Positions 23,201 to 33,385 of a DNA stretch of 64,000 nt are shown piece by piece; the stretch's first letter is position 1, and each line of letters opens with the position of its first letter. The translations under genes were made by a program, and so were the position numbers. This DNA comes from Sabellastarte sp. h YS-2021 (taxonomy: Eukaryota; Annelida; Polychaeta; Sabellida; Sabellidae): assembly GCA_964017235.1 (NCBI GenBank), contig OZ024928.1:4960001-5024000 (forward strand), in the 5' to 3' direction. The notes below the pieces were generated by a model. That model was not told the origin of the DNA and searched no databases. It saw only the letters and a program-made list of their open reading frames with translations.

Positions 23201-26200
23201 ATATAATCTCTTCATCTGATCAAGGTGTAAAACTTTATCAAGTATCTTTAATTTTTCTAATGTTACTACATCAGTTAAACAATTTTCCCAGAACCTGTAC
23301 AAACGTATTTGAACAATAATGTCGACATACCAACAAAAGACTGGTCAAATCTATGTGTTTCAGTATATTTCAAGACCAAGATATTGGCACAATCACAGAC
23401 ACATTTTAAATAACAAAAGAATCATAGACAAATTGGCCCTTTACCAAATCAGCCGCCAGTAGTAAATAATCTAGTCAAATCCCTCCCCCCCCGGAAAAAG
23501 ACCCTAATCAAATAGGCCCCAGAAAGTCACTGTACTTTCATCAGACAGAATACATCAAACAAATAACGAAATTCACTGAAGTTAAGTGGCAATGAACTGA
23601 AACCATAAGGTTTATCTTTATATATATATATAATCTAATTCAAACTTTTGTAGCACTTAATCTCCATCAAGCCAATTACACTTTTCATATTTTTATATAT
23701 TTATTTATTTGGGTTTTACGTTGCTTTGAACACTGTACAGGTCATGATGGGTAGTCGGAAGGGCAGAGGAAACCAGTACATACAGTTGGTCAAGGTTCTG
23801 TACTGTAAACTGCCGACCAACGGCAAGCAACTACCTGCTATCCCACTTGCAGGTGGCCCCTCATATTTGTTTATATAAACAAGTGAGTATTTGACATAGG
23901 ATAAAAGGAATTGATTACAACAACAAAATTTCTTTGATATATATATCAATTGCACCTTGCTAAATATCACTAAAGAAGTTATCATCTTTGACATAATGTG
24001 ATAAAGATTATTCCTAAGTTATTTGACATTAAGTGCAACCTTATTGTAATTGTGATTCTTCTTGAACAAACAAGTTTCAAAATGACAAAGGATAAAAGGG
24101 TTTGAATATCAAATATGTCAAATATAACATATCTAGGGGTTGTGTTTGAAGGGGCTGATTTGCCAAGGGCCAATTTGGCAAAGGGCCGATTTGTCCAGCC
24201 CCCTTCCAAAAATATGCAATATGTATTATACAAGAACTATACATTTTACTAACCACATACTAACTGCATTCACATATTTTGAATATTGTCAAGCTTAAGT
24301 AGTGATTGTTAATGTGTTTAAGAATGATGTAATATATAGTATTTGTAAAAATGAACTGACTAAAGTATCCAATTTACAGGAAAATATTTGTGATTAAGTT
24401 TCTTACACAAACTGCAACAGCACCTAAATGGTACAGTCACTCCATGAAAAAAAGTAAAACAAATCTGATCTTGTTCATGTAACACATGCCCGGATACTTA
24501 TCGTTGTAGGTGATATTATTTTAAAGGGAGAATCATAACAGCAATGGAAAAACATAACAATGTTACTCAAAAACACATCAAACATCTATTCACTACAGGG
24601 GGGACTGAATGTGTGTGTTGAGGAGATAAAAGGGTATTTGTTAATGTTTACACCTGGTGGCCAGATGTCACAGATGAAACCCCACCACATGTGTGTATGT
24701 CACCATGTATAACTGTTGACAAGGGTGAAAAAAATCTCCCATCCTGAGAGATACCAACAGGTTGAAAAGCCACATTCTAAGGCATATTTCAACTTTTTTA
24801 AAGATACCTGTTTTCTTTGGAGATGTCTTGACTGACTTTTCTTATGGCAATTTTTTTAATCTATGTCAACAACGTTTTGTTACTGTAAAGATAAATAAAT
24901 TTGCCTCCTTTTTAATCTCTGTAAATTTGTCGGCTACTTGTTTAAGAAACTGCATTCTAGAAACTTTAAAATTTTCTTCTTTTTTAGCTTTGTCGTGTTT
25001 TATTTGTATTGTTTTGTGCCTTTGATTTTATTGTTTAATGTGACACTCTGTACTTTATACAAGAAACATTAAAAGCCTGTCTTTTTCATATTGGCGTTTA
25101 CTGTTGTAACATTTATGTTTCTATGTTTTTGTAGTGTAAAATAATCTTTGAATTTTGTCAACAATGTAGGTGAAAATTGTAAATTTGATAATAACCTCAA
25201 ACTCTCTTGTTATCTTCAAGATTACTTTGCAAAAAGTAATCTCTTATGGAAAGAAGTGTAATCTTGATAATTTGGCATAGTAAGTATATAAGATTTACTT
25301 CTCAATGTATATCTCTGAGTGGGTAGGATCATTGTGATGTCCATGTGATACTTGAGAAAACAAAAGACTTTATTTTGTTTTTTTTTATGAAAACCCTCTT
25401 CATGAAACAAAAGCTATGTGTCTGTGCAAGCACAATGCAAAAGTAACTACCTGTTAATTTTGTGACATGAAAAGTAAAACCATTTGGAAACCAACTTTCA
25501 GGTGCTTTGATGGCCAGTAAACAAACTAGGGGTGTTACTCTGGGGAAATAATGGAGCTAGGTATAGATCTCCATTTTAGTTGTGACACCTAGTTCTCACA
25601 GTTCTGTACTGGTGTAATGAGTTATATACTACTGTATAATATTGAACCTGTCTGGACTCATTTGTGGTTTGATGCCTTTCCTGTTTCGGTATCATCCATT
25701 CAGTTTCATAAGTATGTACAACCTGGGAATCATATTAGGATGTGTTCCCAAATTCATCAATTATTAAATATTGGTGAAAATAAGAAAAAAGGAAAGTTAG
25801 GGAAACAGATTTAACTGATTATTGTCTTTCAACAATGTGATTTATGGAAATTAATAGTTTTTTTTAAAAGCTTTACAAGTATCTGGTTCACTGGCTTGCT
25901 CAATTTTACCTACGCTACCTTATCACATAGTTACAAATTGATTTATCACTGACACACGGATAACCAAGTTAAGAAAAAGAGGTGTTTAGATATCAAGGCA
26001 TAATGGACTTCTTGGGGAATAAACCATCTTACCTTCGCAAGTCTTGATGGCCAGTAAATCCTTGATTTTTGTGAGTCCCACAAAGTCATCCACCATGAAC
26101 ATGTACTCTGACTGTGGCTGGCTGGCAATGCTTTTCAGTTCTGTCTCATCGATGTTAAACCCCACACCAATGGCGAATACGTGGATGCCGTGTGATCTGG

Positions 26201-27120
26201 CTTGCCGTGCCATTTCCTTGGTCACTTCTTGATCATGGGACCTTCCGTCAGTGATGAATATCGCAACCTTGGTGACCCCTGGTCTTGCCCCACCACGCTC
26301 AGTGAATGTCCTCTTGAAGGCATGTTCTAGAGCCTGATTTGTGTGGGTTTTAATGGATCCCCAGTGCCGAATCTGCCCGATGGCATGCTGGATCTTCTGC
26401 TTGTTATTATATCTGGAAAATAAATGCAATATTTATGTCATGTTTGAATTTTTGTGTGTTTTTTGGTACCCAGCCCAATATCTCCTTTCTTGCAGGTTTC
26501 ACAGAGCTGTTAAACCTGTCTTGATTTGTCATTTACAGTCTGAGTAATAGTAATATTCAACTAAGTGAAATACAGAGGCATAGGAATAAACATTTATCAA
26601 TATCACTTAAGTTCTTTAGCCTACTGCTAGGGATTAGACCCAATGATAGCAGACTGCAATTTTAAGTGGTTATCTGAACCACTATGTGTCTATCTGAACC
26701 TTATTGCCTGTATAATGCCCAATAATTTTGAGTAAAAATTCTTGACTAAGTAATATGTACTGGTTTCTTCGATTGCTAACAAATACCTGTTATGATATAT
26801 ATATAACTTTCACAAAAAATTATTGAAAAAAGATGTTCATCTCTCATAAGTAAGAATAAATTGATATCAAAATGAAAAACTAAGAATCTTAGATGGTATT
26901 GTCATCGAGTAATTTAAGTACCTGTTTAAGCTGAAGTGTCTAAAGACACTGTCCCCAAAGGTTGCTGCAGCCACATGGATGTTATCAGGACCAATCACAA
27001 AAAATTCTACCACCTCTTGCACAAACCGCAGCATGGTCCTGAAGTTTGGCCGCCAAATACTGTTGGATGTGTCAAGGAAGAAAGCAACATCTGCCGGTTT
27101 CCCAGACTCACACACAATTT
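20267..27120 (-). CDS. Secreted-type protein with two von Willebrand factor A domains (3' part of gene; 5' exons not found)
   Basis: Five exons on the minus strand join in frame: 26,922-27,120; 26,033-26,412; 22,975-23,178; 21,786-22,364; and a terminal exon from 20,277 with the stop at 20,267-20,269. All introns are GT-AG with matching phases. The encoded part is about 455 residues: vWA domain 1, a 68-residue linker with a poly-Thr tract, vWA domain 2 and a 3-residue tail. vWA domains are ligand-binding folds of extracellular matrix and adhesion proteins. Two vWA units with mostly phase-1 junctions fit matrilin/collagen/cochlin-like architecture, but no specific orthologue is claimed. Domain 1 keeps the metal site (DTSNS, a Thr in THTNQAL, Asp in TDG). 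Domain 2 has lost DxSxS (DQKQG). The first exon here starts in phase 1, so at least one upstream exon, presumably with the signal peptide, is missing or unrecognised. Confidence 0.85.
21786..22364 (-). CDS. vWA gene exon d: vWA domain 2
   Basis: The acceptor is TTCCTTTTAG and the donor GAAT|GTAAGT. It encodes about 193 residues in a single exon: PLDIAFVVDQKQGG, then DIGIHLITECAE, QTAGLLRAMTKNL, VGVYITDGKSDD, ELFAVGV and a closing HKFVKVLSHRLCE. The fold signature is clear, but the first metal-binding loop is DQKQG instead of DxSxS. Phase-1 boundaries match exon c. Confidence 0.9.
22562..22933. repeat. Intronic minisatellite, about six units of 53-75 bp
   Basis: Units of roughly 65 bp built on ATATTCTGGTACCAGCTACT, TGTTAATTACCAATCAACAG, CTATCTTCAGTATCATAAAC repeat six times with about 10-20% divergence and one shortened unit. 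The array ends about 40 bp from the splice donor of exon c. Confidence 0.85.
22975..23178 (-). CDS. vWA gene exon c: Thr-rich linker
   Basis: The acceptor is TATTTTTTAG and the donor AAAAG|GTAAGG. The exon is phase 1 at both ends (204 bp, a multiple of three). It encodes VTDPP, a run of ten Thr, PTTPTTS, then about 45 residues of mixed polar sequence ending in EFEDTRKG. The Thr tract is likely an O-glycosylated spacer (inference). Its ACA/ACC codons form a microsatellite and may vary in length. Confidence 0.85.
23430..24190. mobile_element. Possible inverted-repeat element in vWA intron
   Basis: CAAATTGGCCCTTTACCAAA followed by TCAGCC near 23,430 is the approximate complement of GGCTGATTTGCCAAGGGCC followed by AATTTG near 24,153. 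This gives an inverted pair about 760 bp apart. The right arm is itself a short direct repeat (AAGGGCCAATTTG, AAGGGCCGATTTG). No TSD was found, so the call is weak. Confidence 0.3.
23698..23862 (-). mobile_element. tRNA-derived SINE, family A, internally deleted
   Basis: Minus-strand tail and body (TTTATTTGGGTTTTACGTTG, CAGTACATACAGTTGGTC, ACTGCCGACCAACGG) run directly into GTGGCCCC, so most of the tRNA head is missing. TCATATTTTTATAT and TCATATTTGTTTATAT flank it as a probable TSD. Confidence 0.8.
24230..26032. other. vWA gene intron, no feature recognised
   Basis: AT-rich; the small ORFs are not convincing. Confidence 0.5.
26033..26412 (-). CDS. vWA gene exon b: C-terminal half of vWA domain 1
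   Basis: The acceptor is TTATTTTCCAG and the donor GAAG|GTAAGA. It encodes about 127 residues including THTNQALEHAF (metal-site Thr), VAIFITDGRSHD (TDG loop), IHVFAIGVGFNIDETELKSI and the closing DLLAIKTCE. The single base needed to complete the Arg codon split from exon a is supplied exactly. It ends in phase 1. Confidence 0.9.
26464..26700 (-). mobile_element. tRNA-derived SINE, family B, degraded, in vWA intron
   Basis: AGCCCAATATCTCC at one end and TAGGGATTAGACCCAATGAT, then AAGTGGTTATCTGAACCACT, match the family B copies at 29.4 kb and 11.6 kb. It lies between exons a and b. Confidence 0.6.
26922..27120 (-). CDS. vWA gene exon a: N-terminal half of vWA domain 1
   Basis: The acceptor is TTCCTTGCAG (27,121 upward) and the donor CAG|GTACTT (at 26,921). 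It encodes IVCESGKPADVAFFLDTSNS and onward through FGDSVFRHFSLN, covering beta-1 with the DxSxS metal-binding loop and the following helix and strands. It starts with two bases of a split codon and ends with two bases, so the next intron is phase 2. Confidence 0.85.
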
Positions 27121-27719
27121 CTGCAAGGAATCACAAGAACCTCATCATCTATTTTGTGTGCCAGATAAAATGTCAATACTTTAAACCCTCAGCCATAACC
27201 TGCCACATCTTGACCAGAAAATCCTTATTTGTGTTTATATCATGTGTGGTAATAATAAAACAATGTATAAACAACACCAAAGCAATATAACTCTAAATCT
27301 GACTTTCTCATATAGCGCTTAATCTCATAACATATGTATTGTAACCATGACACCAGATAGTATTGTTCAGAGAACTGGGGCACTAGGCCCCTTTAACAAG
27401 AATTCGCCTGGTAACACCTAATATGACCTTCACTTAGTCCATCTAAAATACAATGCATTCTAGATGTGAATCAGTATCTACTTTTTAGAAGACATCCAAT
27501 GACGTTTTTCTAGTTTATGTAGGTCTGAATTATTTTCGTAATGAACAATCAAAATTTCAACCTCATTTGTAGATACAAAACAAACTAATGCTTGATTTGG
27601 TACAGAAAAAAACATATTTTATAGGCTTTAAACCTTTAAACTAGTTTGCATGATTCATTTAAGACAAATCTTATTAAACTTTTATATAATAAAAATTATG
27701 CAAAAATGAGGGACATATT

Positions 27720-27842
27720 ATGAAGGTTTGCAGTCTGTTTTATTGCATGTTACTTCTATTACTGCTAGGTGTAAGAACAAATGCTAATAATCCAAAATGT
27801 TGGCCAATACTGGACCCCTTATCACAGAGTAAAGCGGACTGA
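27720..27842 (+). CDS. Candidate signal-peptide ORF or first exon, unassigned
   Basis: The ATG at 27,720 opens a 40-codon frame beginning MKVCSLFYCMLLLLLLG. It reads as a textbook secretion signal (short basic start, Leu core, small residues), then NNPKCWPILDPLSQ and a stop at 27,840-27,842. A good splice donor, GGT|GTAAGA, sits at the end of the signal core (27,767-27,777), so it could be a first exon spliced onward to the right. It is on the strand opposite to the vWA gene, and no downstream partner exon was recognised. Chance occurrence is quite possible. Confidence 0.25.
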   Translation: MKVCSLFYCMLLLLLLGVRTNANNPKCWPILDPLSQSKAD

Positions 27843-28687
27843 AAGCACAGACTATTGTGCAGAATGATATAATGAGAAAGATATGCATCAAAATATTTGG
27901 GTTAAGCTGTTTGAAGAAACTTTAAGCTAGGTGAATCAACTGTGAACACTGAACAAAGGTCAATATTGAATACACCACCCAAATGTTGATTTTTTAGAAG
28001 AAAACAAAATGTGATGGGCGGTATGGTACTCATAACCCAGTACATTTAGTGTAAACAACAATCTGCCTTTTGTGTTTTATATAAAAAGTTACCAATTACA
28101 AAGGCAAAAGGCAAAACTAGCTCATTAAAATGCCAAAAAGTCATTACACTCTCGGTGTATATAGTGTTCTTATTTGGGATTTAAGAAAAAGAAATCACCA
28201 TCCTTCAGTTGACTTCATTAAAACCCGAGCTGGGCAAATGGATGAACAGTTCAGTTGAAATAATATACCAGTAATCTCAAACAAGGGTTCACTTCATACG
28301 ATCCACAAAAGAAACATAGGATAATTTCACCGCATAAAACATCCGATTTCATGTAATGTCATATTTGTGGAGTGAATTTACGAGTCAGAGACCACTTCGT
28401 TTTTGCATATGGAAATGTAGCCTTTAAAGGGAAAACTGGTGTGCTGTCTTATTTCTACCCCAGTTGACACTTGAAAGCATCATTTAACACAAGACGCCAA
28501 CAGCACTGTTATTATGTAATTAAACATGCGACAGAACCAGATACGATAGAATGTTATATCATAGGAGGAGATTTCAACCCGATGAAAGAAAGGCAACACC
28601 TAAGTTTTGAATGACAAACCCAAGAATTTGGGAGAAATTTGTGCACCTCCACAAAAACAGACAAAAGCAGACGTAACTCTAGAGATC
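27843..28687. other. No gene recognised
   Basis: AT-rich; nothing identifiable. Confidence 0.45.
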
Positions 28688-29227
28688 AGGGGTCGATTTC
28701 ATAAAAGGTCTTAGACTTAGCCCTTATTCAGGCTAAGCCAAGGCCTCATATCTGAGTTTTCATCTTTAATAGTTTTCCCAGAAGGGGGTCTCATCAGAGA
28801 CCAAGCTTATTAAATAACCACTGTGGTTTTCTGTGTGACTATATATTTCTATCTATATATTTCTAGTCAAAACATTCTTCGGATGACATCAATTCTTTGT
28901 TTGACCGATTTTATCTCTGGTAAAATGTTATTATGCAGTGGAAAAACATTGTAACCACATGAAAATATCCAAATACTACTTTAGGAGTGTTTTATAGCAT
29001 AATTGTAACATATTTTTAACCATTTTAAATTTTAGGCCTTGTTTACAAAACTTAAGCCCACTACCTAACAATCTCAAAATTTGAGCCAGTAGTTCAAGGC
29101 AAAGCTCAGATAACCATGAAATCCATAAAGACTGAGCCCATGTGCTCAACTGAAATGTTACAAAAAATTGAGACAAAAGTCTTAAATTTGAGTCTGAGAC
29201 GAGGCTAAAATCTTGAAATCGGCCCCT
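28688..29227. mobile_element. MITE-like element with GGGGYCGATTTC ends
   Basis: The left end AGGGGTCGATTTCATAAAAG with CTTAGACTTAGCC (28,688-28,723) is the imperfect complement of the right end GGCTAAAATCTTGAAATCGG with CCCCT (29,202-29,227). It is about 540 bp with no coding capacity. The minus ORF 28,976-29,260 is just its interior. A TSD is not clear. Confidence 0.55.
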
Positions 29228-29369
29228 GAAGAGGCAAGGCATAGCAATACCATGAAGCATGTTTTATATTGTGAGGTCACGTGGTAGATATTGCACATGT
29301 CGCTAGAAAAAGTAGATTAATACAAAAAGCGACGAGATATACTTTGTGTGTATGTGTGTGTGTTTGTAT

Positions 29370-29663
29370 TTATACTCAGCCCAATATCTCCATGTACTAC
29401 AGGACTTAAAGCCCTATATGACCCATCCCGGCTGTACACGTACAGTCCAAACTCTCAAATTACTGACATTGTCCTAACTGAAGACAGAGGCTCAAGGATG
29501 ACCATTTATCAACGTCCCTGAGGTTCTTTAACCTGCCACTGGGGATAGGACCCAATGACAGAGGACCGCCATTTTAAGTAGTCACCCCTGCCTGTACCTG
29601 GGATTGAACCCATGTCTTCTGTTTTCCTAGGCAAGTGTGCTGCCCACTAGGTCACAGTGGCAG
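29370..29663 (-). mobile_element. tRNA-derived SINE, family B
   Basis: On the minus strand the head is TGCCACTGTGACCTAGTGGG with a B-box-like GGTTCAATCCC. The body is AAATGGCGGTCCTCTGTCAT, GGGTCCTATCCCCAGTGGC and GGACGTTGATAAATGGTCAT, shared with 11,588-11,800. This copy extends further 3', ending GGAGATATTGGGCTGAG. Confidence 0.75.
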
Positions 29664-29838
29664 ATAAATATGCTTTGCTGTAACTATTGAATATGCTCTC
29701 ATAAAGGTAAGATTTTTTTGTAAAGACAACAAACCTTCACAGACTCATCAAGGAATTTAGGGACGTTTTTGTAATATTTATTTCTATTAATATTGTAATA
29801 TTATTCTTATAAATAAAGAAAGCTTCCTGTATGACACA

Positions 29839-30062
29839 TACGGCGGCTTGGTGGTGTAGTGGTTAGAGTTCTCGCCTTCAACCTCCGAGGTTGCTGGTTT
29901 GAATCGCGGCCTGGGTACTTCATTTTGGAAAGTTGGTAGTTATTTGCCATTGCCCGGTGGTTTCCAGTGTAGAAACTTGACCAACTAGTATACACTGGTT
30001 CCTCGACCCATAAACTACCCATCGCAATATGACCCTGGCTGTTGAACGCCATGTAAAATAGA
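29839..30062 (+). mobile_element. tRNA-derived SINE, A-type head with C-type tail
   Basis: The head has an A-box-like TGGTGTAGTGG and a B-box GGTTTGAATCG. The body shows GGTAGTTATTTGCC and TACACTGGTTCCTC as in family A. The 3' core is ATATGACCCTGGCTGTTGAA followed by CGCCATGTAAAA, which is the family C form. Confidence 0.75.
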
Positions 30063-30649
30063 AAATAAGTCTAAATCTAAATGAATGACACATACAAAAT
30101 ACATCACTGGTGATGACAATATGATATTAATCCATAATATGAGTATTATATTGCTCATCGTCATTAATGATGCATTTTAATATACCTTCATTATCAATAT
30201 GTTATTCAATGCTTTCCAATCTAATGTAAGTGAAACATTTCTTGCCATGGGGAGCAAGTCATATATGAAAAAACATGTCTTGGTCTGTATTTCTCCCTAT
30301 TTTGAGTGAATAATAAACATATGTATATACAAGTGTCAGTATATCATAAATTAACTCCATCAAATGTGTTGTTTTTTATGCCAAAGTATATTTATTGTTT
30401 CATGCCTTTGTGCAAGAACATTTAGTGAAGGTAGTGCGTAGGTGTCAAATGGGCCATTGACACTGAGCTTTCTCAGAGAAATTATTTTCCGGTAAAATTC
30501 ATGACTGAATGATGTCAGAGGTTATTGAAAATTAAAATTTGATCTATGAGTTCCTAACAAAGGTTAATCTCAAAGGAACACCTTCAGCAAATCCCATACC
30601 TCTCCATGAAATAGATGTGAAAGCATGGGTATATTAGTGAAAGGCAAGT
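30063..30649. other. No gene recognised
   Basis: AT-rich; nothing identifiable. Confidence 0.45.
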
Positions 30650-30915
30650 AGTTTGGTCTCAGCTTTGCTTATGATACTCCAAAGATTTGCAAAGATCTGC
30701 CTCATGAGGTTCTCTCCACCACATCTCTTTTCTGCTTTAGAAAGAAGTTGAAATCTTTTATCTTATTCTTATCCGGATTTCTCTCTGTGGTGCTGACCAC
30801 TGCTTATATCTCTGGAATTTTTTATTTATGCTTTTGATTATGTACCTTAGAGTCTGCCTTTAAGATAGAGATTAAGCACTTTAAAAGTAGAATTAGAACT
30901 GACAAAACATCAACC
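30650..30915 (+). mobile_element. 3' end of a CR1/Jockey-group non-LTR retrotransposon
   Basis: One frame reads YDTPKICKDLPHEVLSTTSL followed by FCFRKKLKSF, the usual C-terminal motif of ORF2 in this group. It is followed by a 3' UTR ending TTAGAGTCTGCCTTTAAGAT, GAGATTAAGCACTTTAAAAG and AGAATTAGAA. The same tail recurs at 32.06-32.13 kb (reverse) and 62.03-62.07 kb. It is 5'-truncated, as is typical. Confidence 0.65.
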
Positions 30916-32059
30916 TTGTCAGCTTATTGGCCACAGATATAGAACAAATGGAGATCCGACAGAATTATGCAAAATTAGTATTTGGAAAATATTTCTCCAG
31001 TTTAAATAATAGCAACAGTTTAGTGGTTGTTATAATGACATATTTAATTTAAATTACAAATATAATGTAAGCTCTCAATGTGTGTTATTTCCGGGCTATA
31101 GTAGCCCCACATGTGCAGTAGAAAATATGGGCGAAAATAAGTTACCATTTAACAGACGATAATTCTAAAAAAAAAGGGGGGGGGGGGGGGGGGGTAAATA
31201 AAAAAAAAGTCAAAGTAAAACCCTGGAAGTTAATCATTAAATATTTATACATTAGTCATTCCATTTTCATCATTAAATGCCATTGAGGAACCCCCAAATA
31301 AATATTACTTATCATTGAAAAGACATTTAACACTCATTGTGTGAGATATGATAAATTACAAGAATTTAAACATTTATTATGTAATATTTCACAGATATCA
31401 TTATATGCAATTCCGATGAAATGCCTCAAAATAAAAATAGTGACATAAAAGACATCACACCCTCGTGATTTACGGCTTTATTAGAAAATGGAGCCACTTA
31501 GCAAATATGCATTTTTGTGTAAATTGAGTAGTCTTTTAATTAAACCTAAATATTGTGTTGATCCCCAAACTCGGTGCATTTGTTTAATGAGAAGGGGGTT
31601 TCCTTTTAATATTTGTGTAATTACATACTAATATATAGCATTCCTGACATATTACATCACATATAAAAGAGGGTAACCTACCCTCTTCCCCCACCCCCTT
31701 AAACCTTTGTTATTTTATTTGGTATTTTTTTGGTATTGTATTTTAGTATGGACAATCTTTGTTCACACTTAAACAATAAGAAACCCCAGTGTACTCTTCT
31801 TTGGATACATATCCCTTTAAGCTGACATTTTGAAGCATTGTAATGATTCCTGCGAATTAAACCGATCCGACAGAAATGCTAAATGAACAAACAGTATTTT
31901 AAAACTGGATGAGAAACAAGAAAATTCTTGTTGGTTTAAACTGTAGCTCTGCAATATCAAGGCATGTCATAATGCTTCTAACTTCATGATCTAACCAGAT
32001 AAGCAGACATCACTCCACACACCTTTACAGTGTTTGACATGGAGCTTTTCGCATCTGCA
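30916..32059. other. No gene; contains a 19-base G homopolymer
   Basis: AT-rich. A9G19 lies at 31,167-31,194. Nothing else is identifiable. Confidence 0.45.
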
Positions 32060-32160
32060 AGATTCTAATTCTAATTCTAATAGCACTTTTATAGCGCTTA
32101 ATCTCCGTCAAAAGACAGACTCTAAGGCGCATCACACAAAAACATTGTTCAATATTCAAA
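32060..32160 (-). mobile_element. 3' tail of a non-LTR element, minus strand
   Basis: ATTCTAATTCTAATTCTAAT followed by AGCACTTTTATAGCGCTTAA, TCTCCGTCAAAAGACAGACT and CTAAGGCGC is the reverse complement of the tail seen at 30,850-30,910, including the terminal AGAATT repeats. Confidence 0.6.
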
Positions 32161-32212
32161 AACCAGAGACATTGCAGGGGTCAGCACCGAAGATAAGTCA
32201 GATATTTGCTTA

Positions 32213-32330
32213 AGGCTGTCATCTCTGTGCGGGTTTTGAAACTCCACAAGGGGCAACACTGAGGGCCTGCCTCACTATGACCCTGGCTATTGTTGATGTT
32301 ACATAAAACCCTTACTTTGACTTTGACTAA
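32213..32330 (+). mobile_element. SINE family C, 3' fragment
   Basis: TCATCTCTGTGCGGGTT, CAACACTGAGGGCCTGCC and ATGACCCTGGCTATTGTTGA, then ACATAAAACCC, match the family C copy at 38,958. The tRNA head is absent. Confidence 0.6.
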
Positions 32331-33248
32331 GTTGATGTTAAGTCTGAAACATGGTAGTTGATAAGCTTTCCAGCTAGTTTCAGGAATCTAGTACCATTGC
32401 ACATTGTCTACATTTCAATATAAACATAAGTGATACATGCAAACATTACAACTATGATACTATCTAAAGTCCATTTAGTTTCAAAATTAAAAATAAATTA
32501 GAAACATTTTAACCAAAATGTAGGTGGTTCCAGATTGCCAGCAACTGACCACGTCTGCTTTGATAAGCCATGCCAGCACTACATCACAGGCAATATACCA
32601 AGGAGATGTGAACTTAGCGTAAAGAGGCATTTAAAAAAACAGTTGAATTAAGGATGTTCTTGTTCACCCCAGGAGTTTTATGATGCAAAGGACAATTCCT
32701 TAATATGCATAATAATCTCAATAACAATGGTTTCAAAATCAATGTTTATTTTTTTTAATTTCTAAGTTAATCTAACATCCCATTCTTTTGGCAACTCATC
32801 TTTCCTATTCAGTGAATGTTAACACATCCACACATTAATCTTGTGTACTTAAAACAAGTGTGCCGGCCATTTTGATTGGGATCAAAATCAAAGTTTCCAC
32901 TCGTTCAAATTTGACAACAAGCTGGGAAGGTATTGTTCCTGTATAAATAACATAATCATGGTTTCTGCCTGTGATGATGCCTGGACGTACAAATGTTACA
33001 TGTATACAGTTGATCATGGTAATAATCATTGTTTGGCATTAATTCACATTGAAATGAATTTATTTTATTTTAAGTTAGACTTCACATTGCTTTAAACAGA
33101 TAATGCTATACAACTGTTGGTATTAAACTGCAGTTTCAGTAATAAATTTTCAGTTTGGCCTCCCATAGCCCTCATATTGAAATATAAAATACAATGGTAT
33201 AGAACCAAGCCCATAGATAATTTACCAATATCCTCCTACCCCTGATTC

Positions 33249-33385
33249 TTTGTGGCCCAATGGTTAGCAATGCAGGCTGTCTGCTCCATGTAGTTTAGAC
33301 TGTCAAATGTGACAATGCTGAAGACCTGTCCCAATATGGCTCTGGCTATTTAACGGCACATAAAACCTTTATTTTGACCTTCCTT
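33249..33385 (+). mobile_element. SINE family C
   Basis: The head is TTTGTGGCCCAATGGTTAGC. The body carries GACAATGCTGAAGACCTGTC and CCAATATGGCTCTGGCTATT, and the end is ACGGCACATAAAACC. The blocks match 38,958-39,090. Confidence 0.6.
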
